From Nibricoccus aquaticus (GTDB lineage: Bacteria > Verrucomicrobiota > Verrucomicrobiia > Opitutales > Opitutaceae): DNA of 64,000 bases. Positions within the stretch are counted from its first letter, which is position 1; each line of letters begins with the position of its first letter. A model generated the notes under the pieces. It saw only the letters and a list, made by a program, of their open reading frames with translations, did not search any database and was not told the DNA's origin. The stretch is taken from positions 3,241,501 to 3,305,500 of the forward strand of contig NZ_CP023344.1 of assembly GCF_002310495.1 (NCBI RefSeq). Direction: 5' to 3'. Below, one piece after another: positions 16,625 to 25,924 of the stretch. The position numbers and the translations under genes are program-made.

Positions 16625-18469
16625 CTACACGACGCTCAGCACCGCCTCTTGCACCTGCGCCGTTTGCAGGCGGGCGAGGCTCGGTGCCACTCGTTCGGAA
16701 GGCACTGAGGAAATTAGGGCCGAGAGGTGGCGGGCGTCTGCGTCGATCTCGGGCGAAATCGGTGGCAGCTTAGGGCCGAGGCTCAGGGTGATGAGACCTT
16801 GGCGGTTGGTGGAGTGAACCAGTGTTTTCGTACGCTTCAGCGCGTTGATCGCGGCCAAGAACGCGCCGTCTTCGTGAATATGCGCGAAGCCCGTGAAGTG
16901 GGCGCGGGCTTTAGCGCCGCCGATTTTTTCGATCAAGGGTAACAGATCGCCGGGAGGAAGAAACAAAAGCGCTACGATGGCATTGAGACGGTCCAGTGCT
17001 AACGGTTGTTGAGCCGCACGAAGGAGGGCTGGAATAAATTGGATGAGATAGAGCTGAGTTTTGATCGGTGACGATTGGGCCACCTTGGCCGAAGTTGAGA
17101 TAGATGCGCCTTCGTTAGGATGCTGTGGCACGAGGCCACCGGAGAAGGCGCGGGCGAGGAGGGATTGATCGAGGTGATCCAGATTGGCCACCGCTGTCGC
17201 ATGCGCCGCCGCGGCGGCGTTCAAACGCAAAAATGCCCCGTTCAGCCGACGGACGATCTCGTGTTGTTCGGCAACAGGCGGCAGCGAGATGTGCAGCGCT
17301 TTTAACTCTGGATAATAGATCGTAGTGTGAGTGCTACCACGACCGAAGCTCAAGAGGTGCTCTCCCTCGGCCAAGAAAGCCATCATGAGAAACTGGGGCA
17401 CTAGCGCTTCTGAGCATAGCCAGTTCGCAAAGTCCTGACTGGTGGCCATCGGCTTACCCATGACAGTGACGTAGCCAACGGAGGCGGTTCGAGACAGGCA
17501 GACGGTTCCCGCTGGAAGAAGACGAGCTGCACTGTTTTCCAGCCCCAGCGCATTCGTGAATGAAGCGGTTGATTCGATCGTTTGGCCATGCGCGCGACGT
17601 GCATCCGGAATCGAAATCCACGGAACATCCCCGCCCCAATACTCGGGGTGTTCGCGCGAAGGTGTATGGCCCGATTCCAAACGTGCCACTGAGAGTAATG
17701 GCAGTTTTAACCACCCATTCGGAGCCGGTGGCCCAATGTCACCCACAGACAGTCCCGCGACTCCGGGGATTTTTTCGTCTGATGCGGATCTGCCAGTGCG
17801 GCTGGATTCAAATCTCACGCGTTGGAGCGTCGTTTCCAAAGTCTGAATCTCGGGATTTGCCTTCCGCCAATCGGCCGTGAGGCCGCCCCTGAAGGCGGTG
17901 GCAAGGAGAGACAGGCGGGCTTGAGCGAGCTGGGCAGGGACTTCTGCTAACTTCGCTCGCGCTCGTCGGCTTCGCACTTCCAAAGCTTCCAGTTGCGCGA
18001 CGATCCGGCGTTGCTCGGAGAGCGGAGGGAGAGGAAATGCCCGCTCGAAGGTCGCCTTGGTTTTTACAAAGGGCTGTGCGGAGCCTCCTTTAACCCAAAA
18101 GTTCTCGTTGTTGAGAACCCGCCACAGATATCGCGCGTCGATTGTGTCTCCAGGCCATACGATATGGGTATTCGCAATGGCGGACCAACGACCTTCGGCG
18201 AAAAACGCCTTTCCGCAGCGCGCTCCCACGGCCGAGACGATTATCGCCGTGCCTTCATTTTCTGGATTTGCGGCCCAGACATCTTGGCCCGACGCGCTGA
18301 ACGCAGGGAATAGTCCTGTTGCTGGATGGTTGCTCAGACGGCCTTTGATAAGTTTACCGTTCCCGCTTTTGTGACGGGTATGGTCGCTTAGCGTCGTCAT
18401 TCGCCAACCCGGCGGCAGATTTTCTGGCGACGCAGGGAAAGTAGCCGCACCCAATGGCTCGTAGCTCAT
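16625..18469 (-). CDS. hsdS: Type I restriction-modification specificity subunit
   Basis: This 614-residue DNA-recognition subunit has two target-recognition domains (about 15-150 and 245-400). Each is followed by a conserved helical spacer (LPPLSEQRRIVAQLEALEVR and LPPVAEQHEIVRRLNGAFLR). The recognised bipartite sequence cannot be predicted. It overlaps hsdM by 4 bp. The usual C-terminal end (LLARAFSGGLVPQHP, about residue 455) is followed by some 155 further residues with helical, Leu-rich character that are not part of a standard HsdS. A fused small domain or a contact surface for the downstream genes is possible. Confidence 0.92.
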   Translation of the reverse strand: MSYEPLGAATFPASPENLPPGWRMTTLSDHTRHKSGNGKLIKGRLSNHPATGLFPAFSASGQDVWAANPENEGTAIIVSAVGARCGKAFFAEGRWSAIANTHIVWPGDTIDARYLWRVLNNENFWVKGGSAQPFVKTKATFERAFPLPPLSEQRRIVAQLEALEVRSRRARAKLAEVPAQLAQARLSLLATAFRGGLTADWRKANPEIQTLETTLQRVRFESSRTGRSASDEKIPGVAGLSVGDIGPPAPNGWLKLPLLSVARLESGHTPSREHPEYWGGDVPWISIPDARRAHGQTIESTASFTNALGLENSAARLLPAGTVCLSRTASVGYVTVMGKPMATSQDFANWLCSEALVPQFLMMAFLAEGEHLLSFGRGSTHTTIYYPELKALHISLPPVAEQHEIVRRLNGAFLRLNAAAAAHATAVANLDHLDQSLLARAFSGGLVPQHPNEGASISTSAKVAQSSPIKTQLYLIQFIPALLRAAQQPLALDRLNAIVALLFLPPGDLLPLIEKIGGAKARAHFTGFAHIHEDGAFLAAINALKRTKTLVHSTNRQGLITLSLGPKLPPISPEIDADARHLSALISSVPSERVAPSLARLQTAQVQEAVLSVV

Positions 18470-19911
18470 GGCACCAACTCCCTCTCCAAGTCCTGCAACT
18501 CGTCCATCGCGTCGCGGAGATTTTCCAACGCACCAGCCACCAAAACCTCTGGCGCAGGAAGATCGTCGTGGTGGGTGGCGTTGTCATCACGCAACCAGCT
18601 GAGGTCGAGATTTTCGCCGCGTTTGCGAATCTCCTCGCGGGTGAAACGGCGGAAGCGGCCTGTTTCGCCGGTGTCTTTTCGTTTGGCGCGGCCATGGGCG
18701 TCGTCACCGTAAACGGTTTCGAACGCGGCGAAGTGTTCGCGTGTTAGCGGCGTGCGTTTGCCAAAGGCGGGCATGTTGGTGCGCAGATCGTAGACCCAAA
18801 CTTCCTGCGTGCCGCCGGTTTCGGCGGAGTGGCGTTCGAAGAAGAGTACGTTGGTCTTAACACCCTGCGCGTAGAAAATGCCGGTGGGGAGTCGGAGGAT
18901 GGTGTGAAGACGGCACTTGTCCATGAGGTCGGCGCGGATCTGCGCACCGGTATTGTCCTCGAATAACACGTTGTCGGGGAGAACGACAGCGGCGCGACCG
19001 CCATGAGCTTTTTTCGCGCTGGGTTTGCGGAGGCTGCGGTAGATGTGCTGGAGAAAAGCGAGCTGCTTGTTGCTGGTGGGAAAGGTAAAGTCGTCGCGGG
19101 AAGGGAGTCCGCCACCTTTCTTGGTGCCGAAGGGCGGGTTGGACAGCACGAGGTCGGCGTCGTGAAGTTGTTTGCCGACATTGCCCAGAGTGTCGCCGAG
19201 GATGATAGGGCTGTGCATGTCGTGCAGCAGACCGTTCATGAGGGCGAGGCGGTGAGTGTCGGGCACCAGCTCCATACCTTGGAAGGCGGTGTCGCGTTGG
19301 AACTCTTGCTGGGCGGTGGTGAGGTCGAAAAGGTTATCGGTCCGCTCTTTGATGTAGCGGTCGGCCATGATGAGAAAGCCGATGGTGCCGCACGCTGGAT
19401 CTTGGATAACCTCTCCGGCCTGCGGGCGCATGACGGAAACGATGCTCTCGATGAGCGGGCGAGGCGTGAAATATTGGCCCGCACCCGATTTGGTCTCGGT
19501 CGCATTTTTCTCCAGTAGGCCTTCATAAAGATCCCCGAGACCTTCCTGACGGGCGGAATACCAATCGAGCGCGTTAATGTCGGTGACGAGCTTGTGGAGG
19601 TGACGCGGCTCGCGGATGGAGGTTGAGGCGTTGTTGAAAATGGCCTGAACGCGCTCTGCGCCGTGGCTGCCAAGATAGATGAGAAGGAGACGATAGTGTT
19701 CGAGCAGTGGCGCACCTTCGCGGGATGTGAGGTCGGCCCAACGATAGCCGGAAGGGATCTGTTTCTCGGTCTTCGTCTCCTGCGCCATTTTTAGGAACAG
19801 GAGATAGGTGAGCTCGTTGACGTATTGGTGATACGTGACCCCGTCGTCCTTGAGGACGTTGCAGAGGTTCCAGAGCTTGGCTACGATGTCTTGGGTCTTA
19901 GAAGCGGCCAT
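18466..19911 (-). CDS. hsdM: Type I restriction-modification DNA methyltransferase
   Basis: This 481-residue N6-adenine methyltransferase has an N-terminal helical HsdM domain (about 5-135). The SAM-binding motif DPACGTIGFLIMADRYI (about 169-185) and the catalytic NPPFGTKKGGG (about 258) follow. With HsdS it methylates the target sites and protects host DNA; with HsdR it forms the restriction complex. The SAM motif has Ile where most N6A enzymes have Gly or Ala, a minor departure. It lies 21 bp after hsdR. The C-terminal 80 residues are charged and probably contact HsdS. Confidence 0.95.
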   Translation of the reverse strand: MAASKTQDIVAKLWNLCNVLKDDGVTYHQYVNELTYLLFLKMAQETKTEKQIPSGYRWADLTSREGAPLLEHYRLLLIYLGSHGAERVQAIFNNASTSIREPRHLHKLVTDINALDWYSARQEGLGDLYEGLLEKNATETKSGAGQYFTPRPLIESIVSVMRPQAGEVIQDPACGTIGFLIMADRYIKERTDNLFDLTTAQQEFQRDTAFQGMELVPDTHRLALMNGLLHDMHSPIILGDTLGNVGKQLHDADLVLSNPPFGTKKGGGLPSRDDFTFPTSNKQLAFLQHIYRSLRKPSAKKAHGGRAAVVLPDNVLFEDNTGAQIRADLMDKCRLHTILRLPTGIFYAQGVKTNVLFFERHSAETGGTQEVWVYDLRTNMPAFGKRTPLTREHFAAFETVYGDDAHGRAKRKDTGETGRFRRFTREEIRKRGENLDLSWLRDDNATHHDDLPAPEVLVAGALENLRDAMDELQDLERELVP

Positions 19912-19932
19912 GAAAAGGGCGGATCGTAGGAG

Positions 19933-22900
19933 TTACGCGGTGTCGCGCCAGACTTCTGCCTGTAAATCTCCGAGGAGTGATTCCAGCTTGCCGTCAAAGA
20001 CGCGGTTGGCGGCGTCGAAGCCGCCAATGTCACGCCAGCGGCCTTCGTTGAAGGCGTCGCGGTCGATAACGCTTTCCTTGTGAAGCTGCTTACCAATCCG
20101 TTCGAGCCACTTTCGCTGCGGTGCGGTCCAGTAATAGCGTTTGCCATGAGTGATAGCCTGAAGAGCACGGTCCACGCGTTCGGCGTAGGGAATTAGAGGC
20201 GAACCCAATGACTGGGCGCGGATGTAGCCGATAATGCCTGCCGCAATATCCTCAGACCGGGCCTCCCGCCAAGCGGTGCGCAGGTAAGTCTCTGAGAAAC
20301 CGGCGCTATCGAGAGCGAGAGCCAGTTCTTTAAGCTGAGCGCGCGTCAGATCGCGCGGACGCTGGGTGACGAGGATGAGGGCTGGGAGCGTGGCGATATT
20401 TTCTTTGAGCCAGGCACCGAAGCTTTCGAGGTAGTCTTCGGGCCTCTGCGCATTCCCGTAACCTGGTTCGACGCGGAGTAGTTCGTCTGGGTGATGAGAA
20501 ATGGGAATGCCTGCCCGTGACCCAGATCTGCGAAGGCTGTCGATGTAATCGGCGAGTGCTGGCTTGGCGGTGAAGAGCGAGATGCTGGCGGCGGCGCCCC
20601 CTGTAGCGAGATGCTGCAACAAGGCATCGGCGCCAAAGCCCGAGCGATAGGTGAGCCCCTCGTCATGCTGGCGAAGTAGGGATCGTTTGCGTTGAAGCCG
20701 TGCGACGACGGCGTCGTGAAAATAAGGACGAGATGCCGCGGTGGCCGATGTGGAAAGGAGGGCATCCACGAGTTGCCGGAGAGTGAGCGCGGGATCGCTC
20801 ACGACAGGCTTCATGTCTGTGAAATCGCGTAGCGTGGCGTAGAGATCGACGGCATCGTAGATATGGAAAACCTCTTTGTCCTCCCCGGGTCCGAAGAGAT
20901 CGGGGCAGAGGCGGGTAGCGCGGCCGAGCATCTGTTCGTACAAGATGCGGCTCTTTACGCGGCGGATGAAGACGAGATTGATGATGGCGGGGACGTCGAT
21001 TCCCGTGGTCAGCAGGTCGACGGTGACGCCAATCTTGGGAAGCTCCTCGTTTTTGTAGCGTCGGATGAGTCTGCCGGGTTTGTCGGATTTGCCGGTGATC
21101 TTTGCGACCGTGTCATGATGGACGCCGCCGTAACGTTCGCCGAGAGCTTGTGAGAGCAGATCGACGACCATGTCAGCATGGGCGTCGTTGGCGCAGAAGA
21201 TGAGTGTCTTGCCCGGTAGCGTAGGATCGATGTGGCGGGCAAGCTCGGTGCAAACAGTGCGGTTGAAAGGCTCAGTGATAACGCCGCTGTTGAACTTATC
21301 GACGTCCATATCGATCTCGTCGGGGGCCTGAGTGAGATCTACGGTGCCAGCGGTCGGATCGAGCAAATGAAGCGGTTCACCCAGGCTCCAGTGGATTCCC
21401 TTCTCGGCGAGATCGGTCACGATGCGTACGGGCGGTTCGTGATCGATGAGGTAGCCATCAATAACAGCCTTCCGGTAACTATAGGTGAAAACGGGTTTGC
21501 CGAAAATCTCGCTGGTGTGAAGGGCTGGAGTAGCAGTAAGTCCGATACGAACTGCATCGAAGTGCTCCAAAACGCGACGGTATTTCGAAATGTAGTCCTT
21601 CTCGTCAAGAAAGCCGATCTCGTCGTCAGAGAGTTCGCGATCGAGGGTGTAGCCGCGGTGGCACTCATCAATGATGATGCAGTCGTAGGTATCGACAGGA
21701 AACGGCTCCTGCGTGTCGGATGGATAAAGCAGTCGTTTCACCATGCCCTGCACCGTGGCGAGATGGACGCGGGTTTCCTCGTCGGGACGGGCATCGCCGA
21801 TTTCCTTTACGTCATAGATTTGGGAGAAACTTTGGAGGTTTTCTAATTTCACTCCAGTGAACGCCTCACCGGCCTGGGTGCCGAGTTCAGTGCGATCCAC
21901 GAGGAAAAGAATACGGCGGAAACGCTTCGCGCGGATGAGTCGGTAGAGCAGAGAAACGCAAGTGCGCGTCTTGCCAGTACCGGTGGCCATAGCGAGTAGC
22001 AGGTCGCGCTGACCAAGGGCGATGCACTCCTCGACTTTGGCAATGGCATCACGCTGATACGGGCGGAGGCCAGGGAGATTGTTGGGTGTGTGGTGAAGAT
22101 TAGCGTCTGCAATACCGCGGTTGATGTTGAGTTCGGCGATTAGCCCGGAGGGAGAATACCAACCGTTGAGCGGGCGATGGAGATTAGTTTTAACCCGTGC
22201 ATCTAAAAACCAAATACCACTAAAAGTTCGAAGTTGTTGCAGGTAAGGACGGCCATTGGTGGCGAAGAGAAAGGGCGCATGGTGATCGTCCCAAGGGGCT
22301 CCTGGTGCGTATTCGCCAGCGTCATTGAGCTTAAAATCGCGAGAGTAGCGCTTGGTCTGGGTGAGGACGCCAGGCACGTCCTTAGATTGCTTCTTGGCTT
22401 CGATAAGGCCGATCAGAGTCTTTCCGTAAAATAGCGCGTAGTCGACAGGACCTGAAGACGTAGGCCACTCTGCGATCGCGCGATAATGGTTGGTCTCGGG
22501 ACGAGTGCCTCTGGAGTAGCGCAACTCTTGGGTGTCGGCTTCCCATCCAGCGGTGCGAAGCTGAGCGTCGATGAGCAGGCGCGTCTGCGATTCGTCTAGT
22601 TCGTCGGCAAGCGCAGTGTTGGCCTGCTGCGCTTGTTTGACGGTATTATCAATGGCAGCGGCGACCGGCTTCGGGGTTGCTTCTAGCTTAAGAATGAAAC
22701 GGGACTGGTCGCCTTTGAGTTTGTTCTCGGCGTCTTCTGCCAAGTTGATCGCGGCTTCGAGATCCTCATAAGCCTTGCGGGCTTTGGTTTCTGCCTCTTC
22801 CCGACGAGCTTTCTCCTCCGCAGCAGTAGATGCAGCGCTAGCTGCTGAGGCTTGGGCGTGTGCGAGTTGCTCACGGAGCTGCTTCAATTCTTCCGAAAGA

Positions 22901-23379
22901 CCCACACTGGCGTGGCCGGGCTCCGGGGGTGGGATAAAGATCGGATTCTTGAACTTTGAATCGCCGAGGGTGCGATGAAACCAAACGGCGGCGCGCTGGG
23001 CTAAACGGAGAGCGTGTAGAGCATCACTGCGGCTGCCCTGATTCTCGTGGACAGCGCGATTTCCGACACGTCGTAGATGGTGGAAAACCTGCGCGGTATC
23101 GAGGCCCATAGCCCCCTTCGATTCGATCAGTTGGATGGTCTCTGAAAGATCTCGATGTTGGGCTTCGGAGGGGGAATTGCCAAGGGCAGCGACAACCTGA
23201 AGAGCCATCGACTCCGTGAGTTGCCGCAAACGAATCAGACAAATGGAGGGATCGGAAAAACAGAATCGTTCCGCGTTTGTGGCTAGCTCCAGCAGAATCG
23301 GATCATAGCGATCCAAGAAGCTGAAATTAGGTGAACGCGGCGTTCGTTTTGAGCGCGAAACTTCCTCCGAGGGGGGCAT
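19933..23379 (-). CDS. hsdR: Type I restriction endonuclease/translocase subunit
   Basis: This 1148-residue motor subunit begins with a DUF4145-like helical domain (about 15-130) and a coiled coil (about 160-230). The HsdR nuclease domain carries VDYALFYGKTLIGLIEAKK (about 308-327), with the D and ExK residues of PD-(D/E)xK enzymes. An SF2 helicase then follows, with Walker A MATGTGKT (about 463) and DECH (about 571). The C-terminal region contacts HsdM/HsdS. It translocates DNA and cuts at unmethylated sites. It is the first gene of the six-gene operon, so the promoter should lie in 23380-23763. Reading frame and length are intact. Confidence 0.95.
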   Translation of the reverse strand: MPPSEEVSRSKRTPRSPNFSFLDRYDPILLELATNAERFCFSDPSICLIRLRQLTESMALQVVAALGNSPSEAQHRDLSETIQLIESKGAMGLDTAQVFHHLRRVGNRAVHENQGSRSDALHALRLAQRAAVWFHRTLGDSKFKNPIFIPPPEPGHASVGLSEELKQLREQLAHAQASAASAASTAAEEKARREEAETKARKAYEDLEAAINLAEDAENKLKGDQSRFILKLEATPKPVAAAIDNTVKQAQQANTALADELDESQTRLLIDAQLRTAGWEADTQELRYSRGTRPETNHYRAIAEWPTSSGPVDYALFYGKTLIGLIEAKKQSKDVPGVLTQTKRYSRDFKLNDAGEYAPGAPWDDHHAPFLFATNGRPYLQQLRTFSGIWFLDARVKTNLHRPLNGWYSPSGLIAELNINRGIADANLHHTPNNLPGLRPYQRDAIAKVEECIALGQRDLLLAMATGTGKTRTCVSLLYRLIRAKRFRRILFLVDRTELGTQAGEAFTGVKLENLQSFSQIYDVKEIGDARPDEETRVHLATVQGMVKRLLYPSDTQEPFPVDTYDCIIIDECHRGYTLDRELSDDEIGFLDEKDYISKYRRVLEHFDAVRIGLTATPALHTSEIFGKPVFTYSYRKAVIDGYLIDHEPPVRIVTDLAEKGIHWSLGEPLHLLDPTAGTVDLTQAPDEIDMDVDKFNSGVITEPFNRTVCTELARHIDPTLPGKTLIFCANDAHADMVVDLLSQALGERYGGVHHDTVAKITGKSDKPGRLIRRYKNEELPKIGVTVDLLTTGIDVPAIINLVFIRRVKSRILYEQMLGRATRLCPDLFGPGEDKEVFHIYDAVDLYATLRDFTDMKPVVSDPALTLRQLVDALLSTSATAASRPYFHDAVVARLQRKRSLLRQHDEGLTYRSGFGADALLQHLATGGAAASISLFTAKPALADYIDSLRRSGSRAGIPISHHPDELLRVEPGYGNAQRPEDYLESFGAWLKENIATLPALILVTQRPRDLTRAQLKELALALDSAGFSETYLRTAWREARSEDIAAGIIGYIRAQSLGSPLIPYAERVDRALQAITHGKRYYWTAPQRKWLERIGKQLHKESVIDRDAFNEGRWRDIGGFDAANRVFDGKLESLLGDLQAEVWRDTA

Positions 23380-23763
23380 TAGCTGGAGCCGAAAATCAGT
23401 GGATCAATCGGGTTTTAGGCAACGCCATTTCTTTCCCCACTCATGTTACATTCTGGAAGAAGACTTCAGAAGATGATGCCAGGATTTTGCCTCGCTTGGT
23501 TTGATGAGAGGTGGTTTCGGCGAAATTCACGTTGATCGACGATGCATTTTTGCGCTACTAACAACCTATTGCGGGAGTCGCGCTTGCGGCAAAAGTGCAG
23601 CCATAATGAAGACATCGGTTTCGGCGATTCTCTTTCCAGGTCCTCAAATAAAAGCCTCTAACGCCACTTAAAGTCTCCTCGATTTATCGGTCGCCCGATC
23701 CTGAATTCATCCGAAGTTCCGACTGTGTGCGACGGAACTTTGTCAGAGGAAATTTCATACCCC
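23380..23763. promoter_or_regulatory. Divergent AT-richer region between hsdR and the nuclease-like gene
   Basis: These 384 bases separate two divergent starts and hold no credible gene. Composition is clearly lower in GC than the neighbouring coding DNA. Both the defence operon promoter and that of the gene at 23764 must lie here. I see no strong inverted repeat or unambiguous promoter pair, so nothing finer is claimed. Confidence 0.4.
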
Positions 23764-25533
23764 ATGCCTACCTCGATTAAAGCGCAGAGTTCTCAATTGC
23801 TTATCTCCCCAGCCGCGAAATTTTTTGCCCTACCAAAAGAGCTTTCGGCTAGTTTTGTACGCGTTTCGCTCAAGGAAATACTTGAGGCTGTGAACGCAAA
23901 GCGGGTGGGAGCCATGGAAGTGCGCGTTAAAAAAAATTTTAACGGCAATTCGGTTTATCATTCGTACGTGTGCTTTAAATACAATCCGCCCGTTACATTT
24001 TTGCGCCATGGGGCGCTACAGGAAACCCGTTACGGATTTGTCCTGATGATAGAGTTCCGTGGCTTTTTGGGTCTTTTTACACGGGGCGTATCTGGTGTTG
24101 AAGCGGCGATTAAGTCGAAGATTAAGCCAATTTCCCGAGACAAGCTTACGCACTTGTGGGGTGATACCGCACGTTATCAAAAGCTCTCAACTAAGAGAAT
24201 GACACTTGGAACAACCGATCTACGGGGAGTTCGCTTTGAAGCTGACGATCTGCAGACTTCTATGCCTGCCGCCGGAGCAGGTCGGTCTATCCCAACAGCC
24301 TTCCAATTAGTGGTCCCGGGTGAACCTACGCGATCCATAACGCCCAGTACGGGGCGTGTTCAAAAAGGCGGAGACCGATGCGGAGTATCCGATCTAGTCG
24401 AGTTCATGGACGAGTTAATCGATGAGATATCCTCCGGACATTCCTCGCCTTTTCTCAGTGCGTTTTCGCTCCCGATCGCGATCTCGGATTTACCTGCCAA
24501 CGTTTACCCAACCGGACTTTTATTGGATTTGGCAAAGCTGGAAGAGTGTATCGAAGAAAAAGATCTCACTCTCGAGCATGCGACCGATAAGCAAGCCGAT
24601 CTCGAGCAGCGTCTTTCTGTTGTGTTTGAGCTGAATCCGGATGCGACCAATCTCAAGCGATGGATAGCAGAAGGCCAGGGAGCCCTGCACGTTCAACTTA
24701 AGCGGCTAACTAATAGGTTTGGTACTACTGTTGATAGTGCGTCTGGCTGGAATTTGGTCGATCCATCCGATAATACGCGACGTCCTTTGTCTTCTTGGTT
24801 CGGAAGTGAAGACGCATTCAGTGTCAGTTTTTCCGATCCGCAATTCTTCTACGCGACGGGGAGTTTGTATCGGCGTTCAAGCTTTCTGCAGGATGCTGCT
24901 CTTGTGCAGCGGCTATTGCATGCACACGCGCCACTTGATCATGCAACCTCCGAAAAGGGCCCAGTAGAAACATACACGAATGCGACCACTAAGTTTGATC
25001 CAACATCAATATTTGGAATAGTTGAAGACAGTTTGGCGGCAAATTATAGCCATTTTGTCTGCACGGATCTTAATGATGAGTGGGCCGACTACCTCGGAAT
25101 ATCTCCTAACCAAGTAACGTTTTTCCACTGCAAACATGGAGATGCTACTACGGGTGCGTCGGCATTTCATGTCGCAGTAGCTCAAGCATTGAAGAATTTA
25201 TCGCGCGTGAAATTCGAACCCCAGCAAATTGCTGATAAGCTTCTTTCCTATAAAACGGCTCCAAACTGGCAGGAAAACAAAGGAATCCAGCGTTTAGTGC
25301 GAGGGGCTGACTGGTCTACGGCTATTTCTGACGCTCAAGCTGCAGCCGCAAATCCAACGGCTGTATGGCAAGTCGCGCTCGTGGCCACAGCGCTTTCCCT
25401 ATCGGGATTCGAATCCGCTATGAAAAAGCCGGTTCTAAGCCCTTACTTCATCCAGTTAGTTTGGCTATTATCTTCTTTCGCATCGGCCTGTAAGGAACGG
25501 GACGCGCAACCTGCGATCTACTGCTGCTCTTGA
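23764..25533 (+). CDS. Orphan protein with nuclease-like C-terminal domain
   Basis: From ATG at 23764 this is 589 residues; a GTG 39 bp upstream would add residues of no clear value. The N-terminal 420 residues match nothing I recognise. Near the C-terminus lies CTDLNDEWADYLGI (Asp435, Glu439, Asp442), then VTFFHCKHG (His455-Cys-Lys457) and ASAFHVAVAQALKNLSRV. The pattern E-x2-D-x12-HxK followed by an amphipathic helix is like predicted PD-(D/E)xK nuclease modules attached to defence proteins. It stands alone between the defence operon and the relaxase, and its GC content is the lowest of the island genes. It could be a single-gene defence effector; that is inference. Confidence 0.6.
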   Translation: MPTSIKAQSSQLLISPAAKFFALPKELSASFVRVSLKEILEAVNAKRVGAMEVRVKKNFNGNSVYHSYVCFKYNPPVTFLRHGALQETRYGFVLMIEFRGFLGLFTRGVSGVEAAIKSKIKPISRDKLTHLWGDTARYQKLSTKRMTLGTTDLRGVRFEADDLQTSMPAAGAGRSIPTAFQLVVPGEPTRSITPSTGRVQKGGDRCGVSDLVEFMDELIDEISSGHSSPFLSAFSLPIAISDLPANVYPTGLLLDLAKLEECIEEKDLTLEHATDKQADLEQRLSVVFELNPDATNLKRWIAEGQGALHVQLKRLTNRFGTTVDSASGWNLVDPSDNTRRPLSSWFGSEDAFSVSFSDPQFFYATGSLYRRSSFLQDAALVQRLLHAHAPLDHATSEKGPVETYTNATTKFDPTSIFGIVEDSLAANYSHFVCTDLNDEWADYLGISPNQVTFFHCKHGDATTGASAFHVAVAQALKNLSRVKFEPQQIADKLLSYKTAPNWQENKGIQRLVRGADWSTAISDAQAAAANPTAVWQVALVATALSLSGFESAMKKPVLSPYFIQLVWLLSSFASACKERDAQPAIYCCS

Positions 25534-25924
25534 AAAATAACTGGTAGTTGAGGCTGATGAATTATGCGGGATAAACGGTCTTTTTGTTTAAGAAGTGCAC
25601 CGAAATTTAACCGAAACTGATCACGAAATTCAAGTGCCACTGACTGCACTTGAAGGAATTTGCGTGGTTTTTCGTCATTGGATTGAGCGAGAACTGTGAA
25701 AGAGCGGAGCGGTGTGTTTGCGTGTTTGCACGCATGAATTTCGAACGCCTGCACGTCCTACGTCTCCGTAGGGTATTGCGTCTCTGTAACCAAGAAATAA
25801 TGACGAGCTCTGCAGGCCTCTGAGCTCGTCGAAGCCAGCGACCCCGGCGGAACGATGCGCCTACCCTTTTTTCGGTAGGAGCAGTCCATTGTGTGGGTGA
25901 TCGTGCTCCGGCCTTCTGTTGGGC
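25534..25924. other. oriT: Candidate oriT region upstream of the relaxase gene
   Basis: This 391-bp stretch without a gene lies before the MobF gene and holds strong inverted repeats. CCTACG-TCTC-CGTAGG is at 25757-25772, and a perfect 9-bp pair GACGAGCTC/GAGCTCGTC at 25802-25810 and 25822-25830. The palindromic stretch CTACC-N9-GGTAG is at 25861-25879. Transfer origins usually lie next to the relaxase and carry such hairpins beside the nick site. The exact nick cannot be assigned. Confidence 0.5.
25861..25879. repeat. 19-bp repeat, copy 1 (flanks the mob genes)
   Basis: The sequence CTACCCTTTTTTCGGTAGG occurs here and again, without mismatch, at 28999-29017, so the relaxase and its downstream partner gene lie between two copies. 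Each copy is itself an inverted repeat (CTACC/GGTAG). The second copy codes for the last residues of a protein (LPFFR and stop). This copy could be the relic of a similar gene end or a protein-binding site. Confidence 0.6.

Noticed and set aside
12419-23379. BREX, DISARM or Wadjet system
   Set aside because: No PglZ, BrxL, DrmA/B or JetA/B/D relatives are seen; the methyltransferase, specificity and helicase subunits are those of a type I system.
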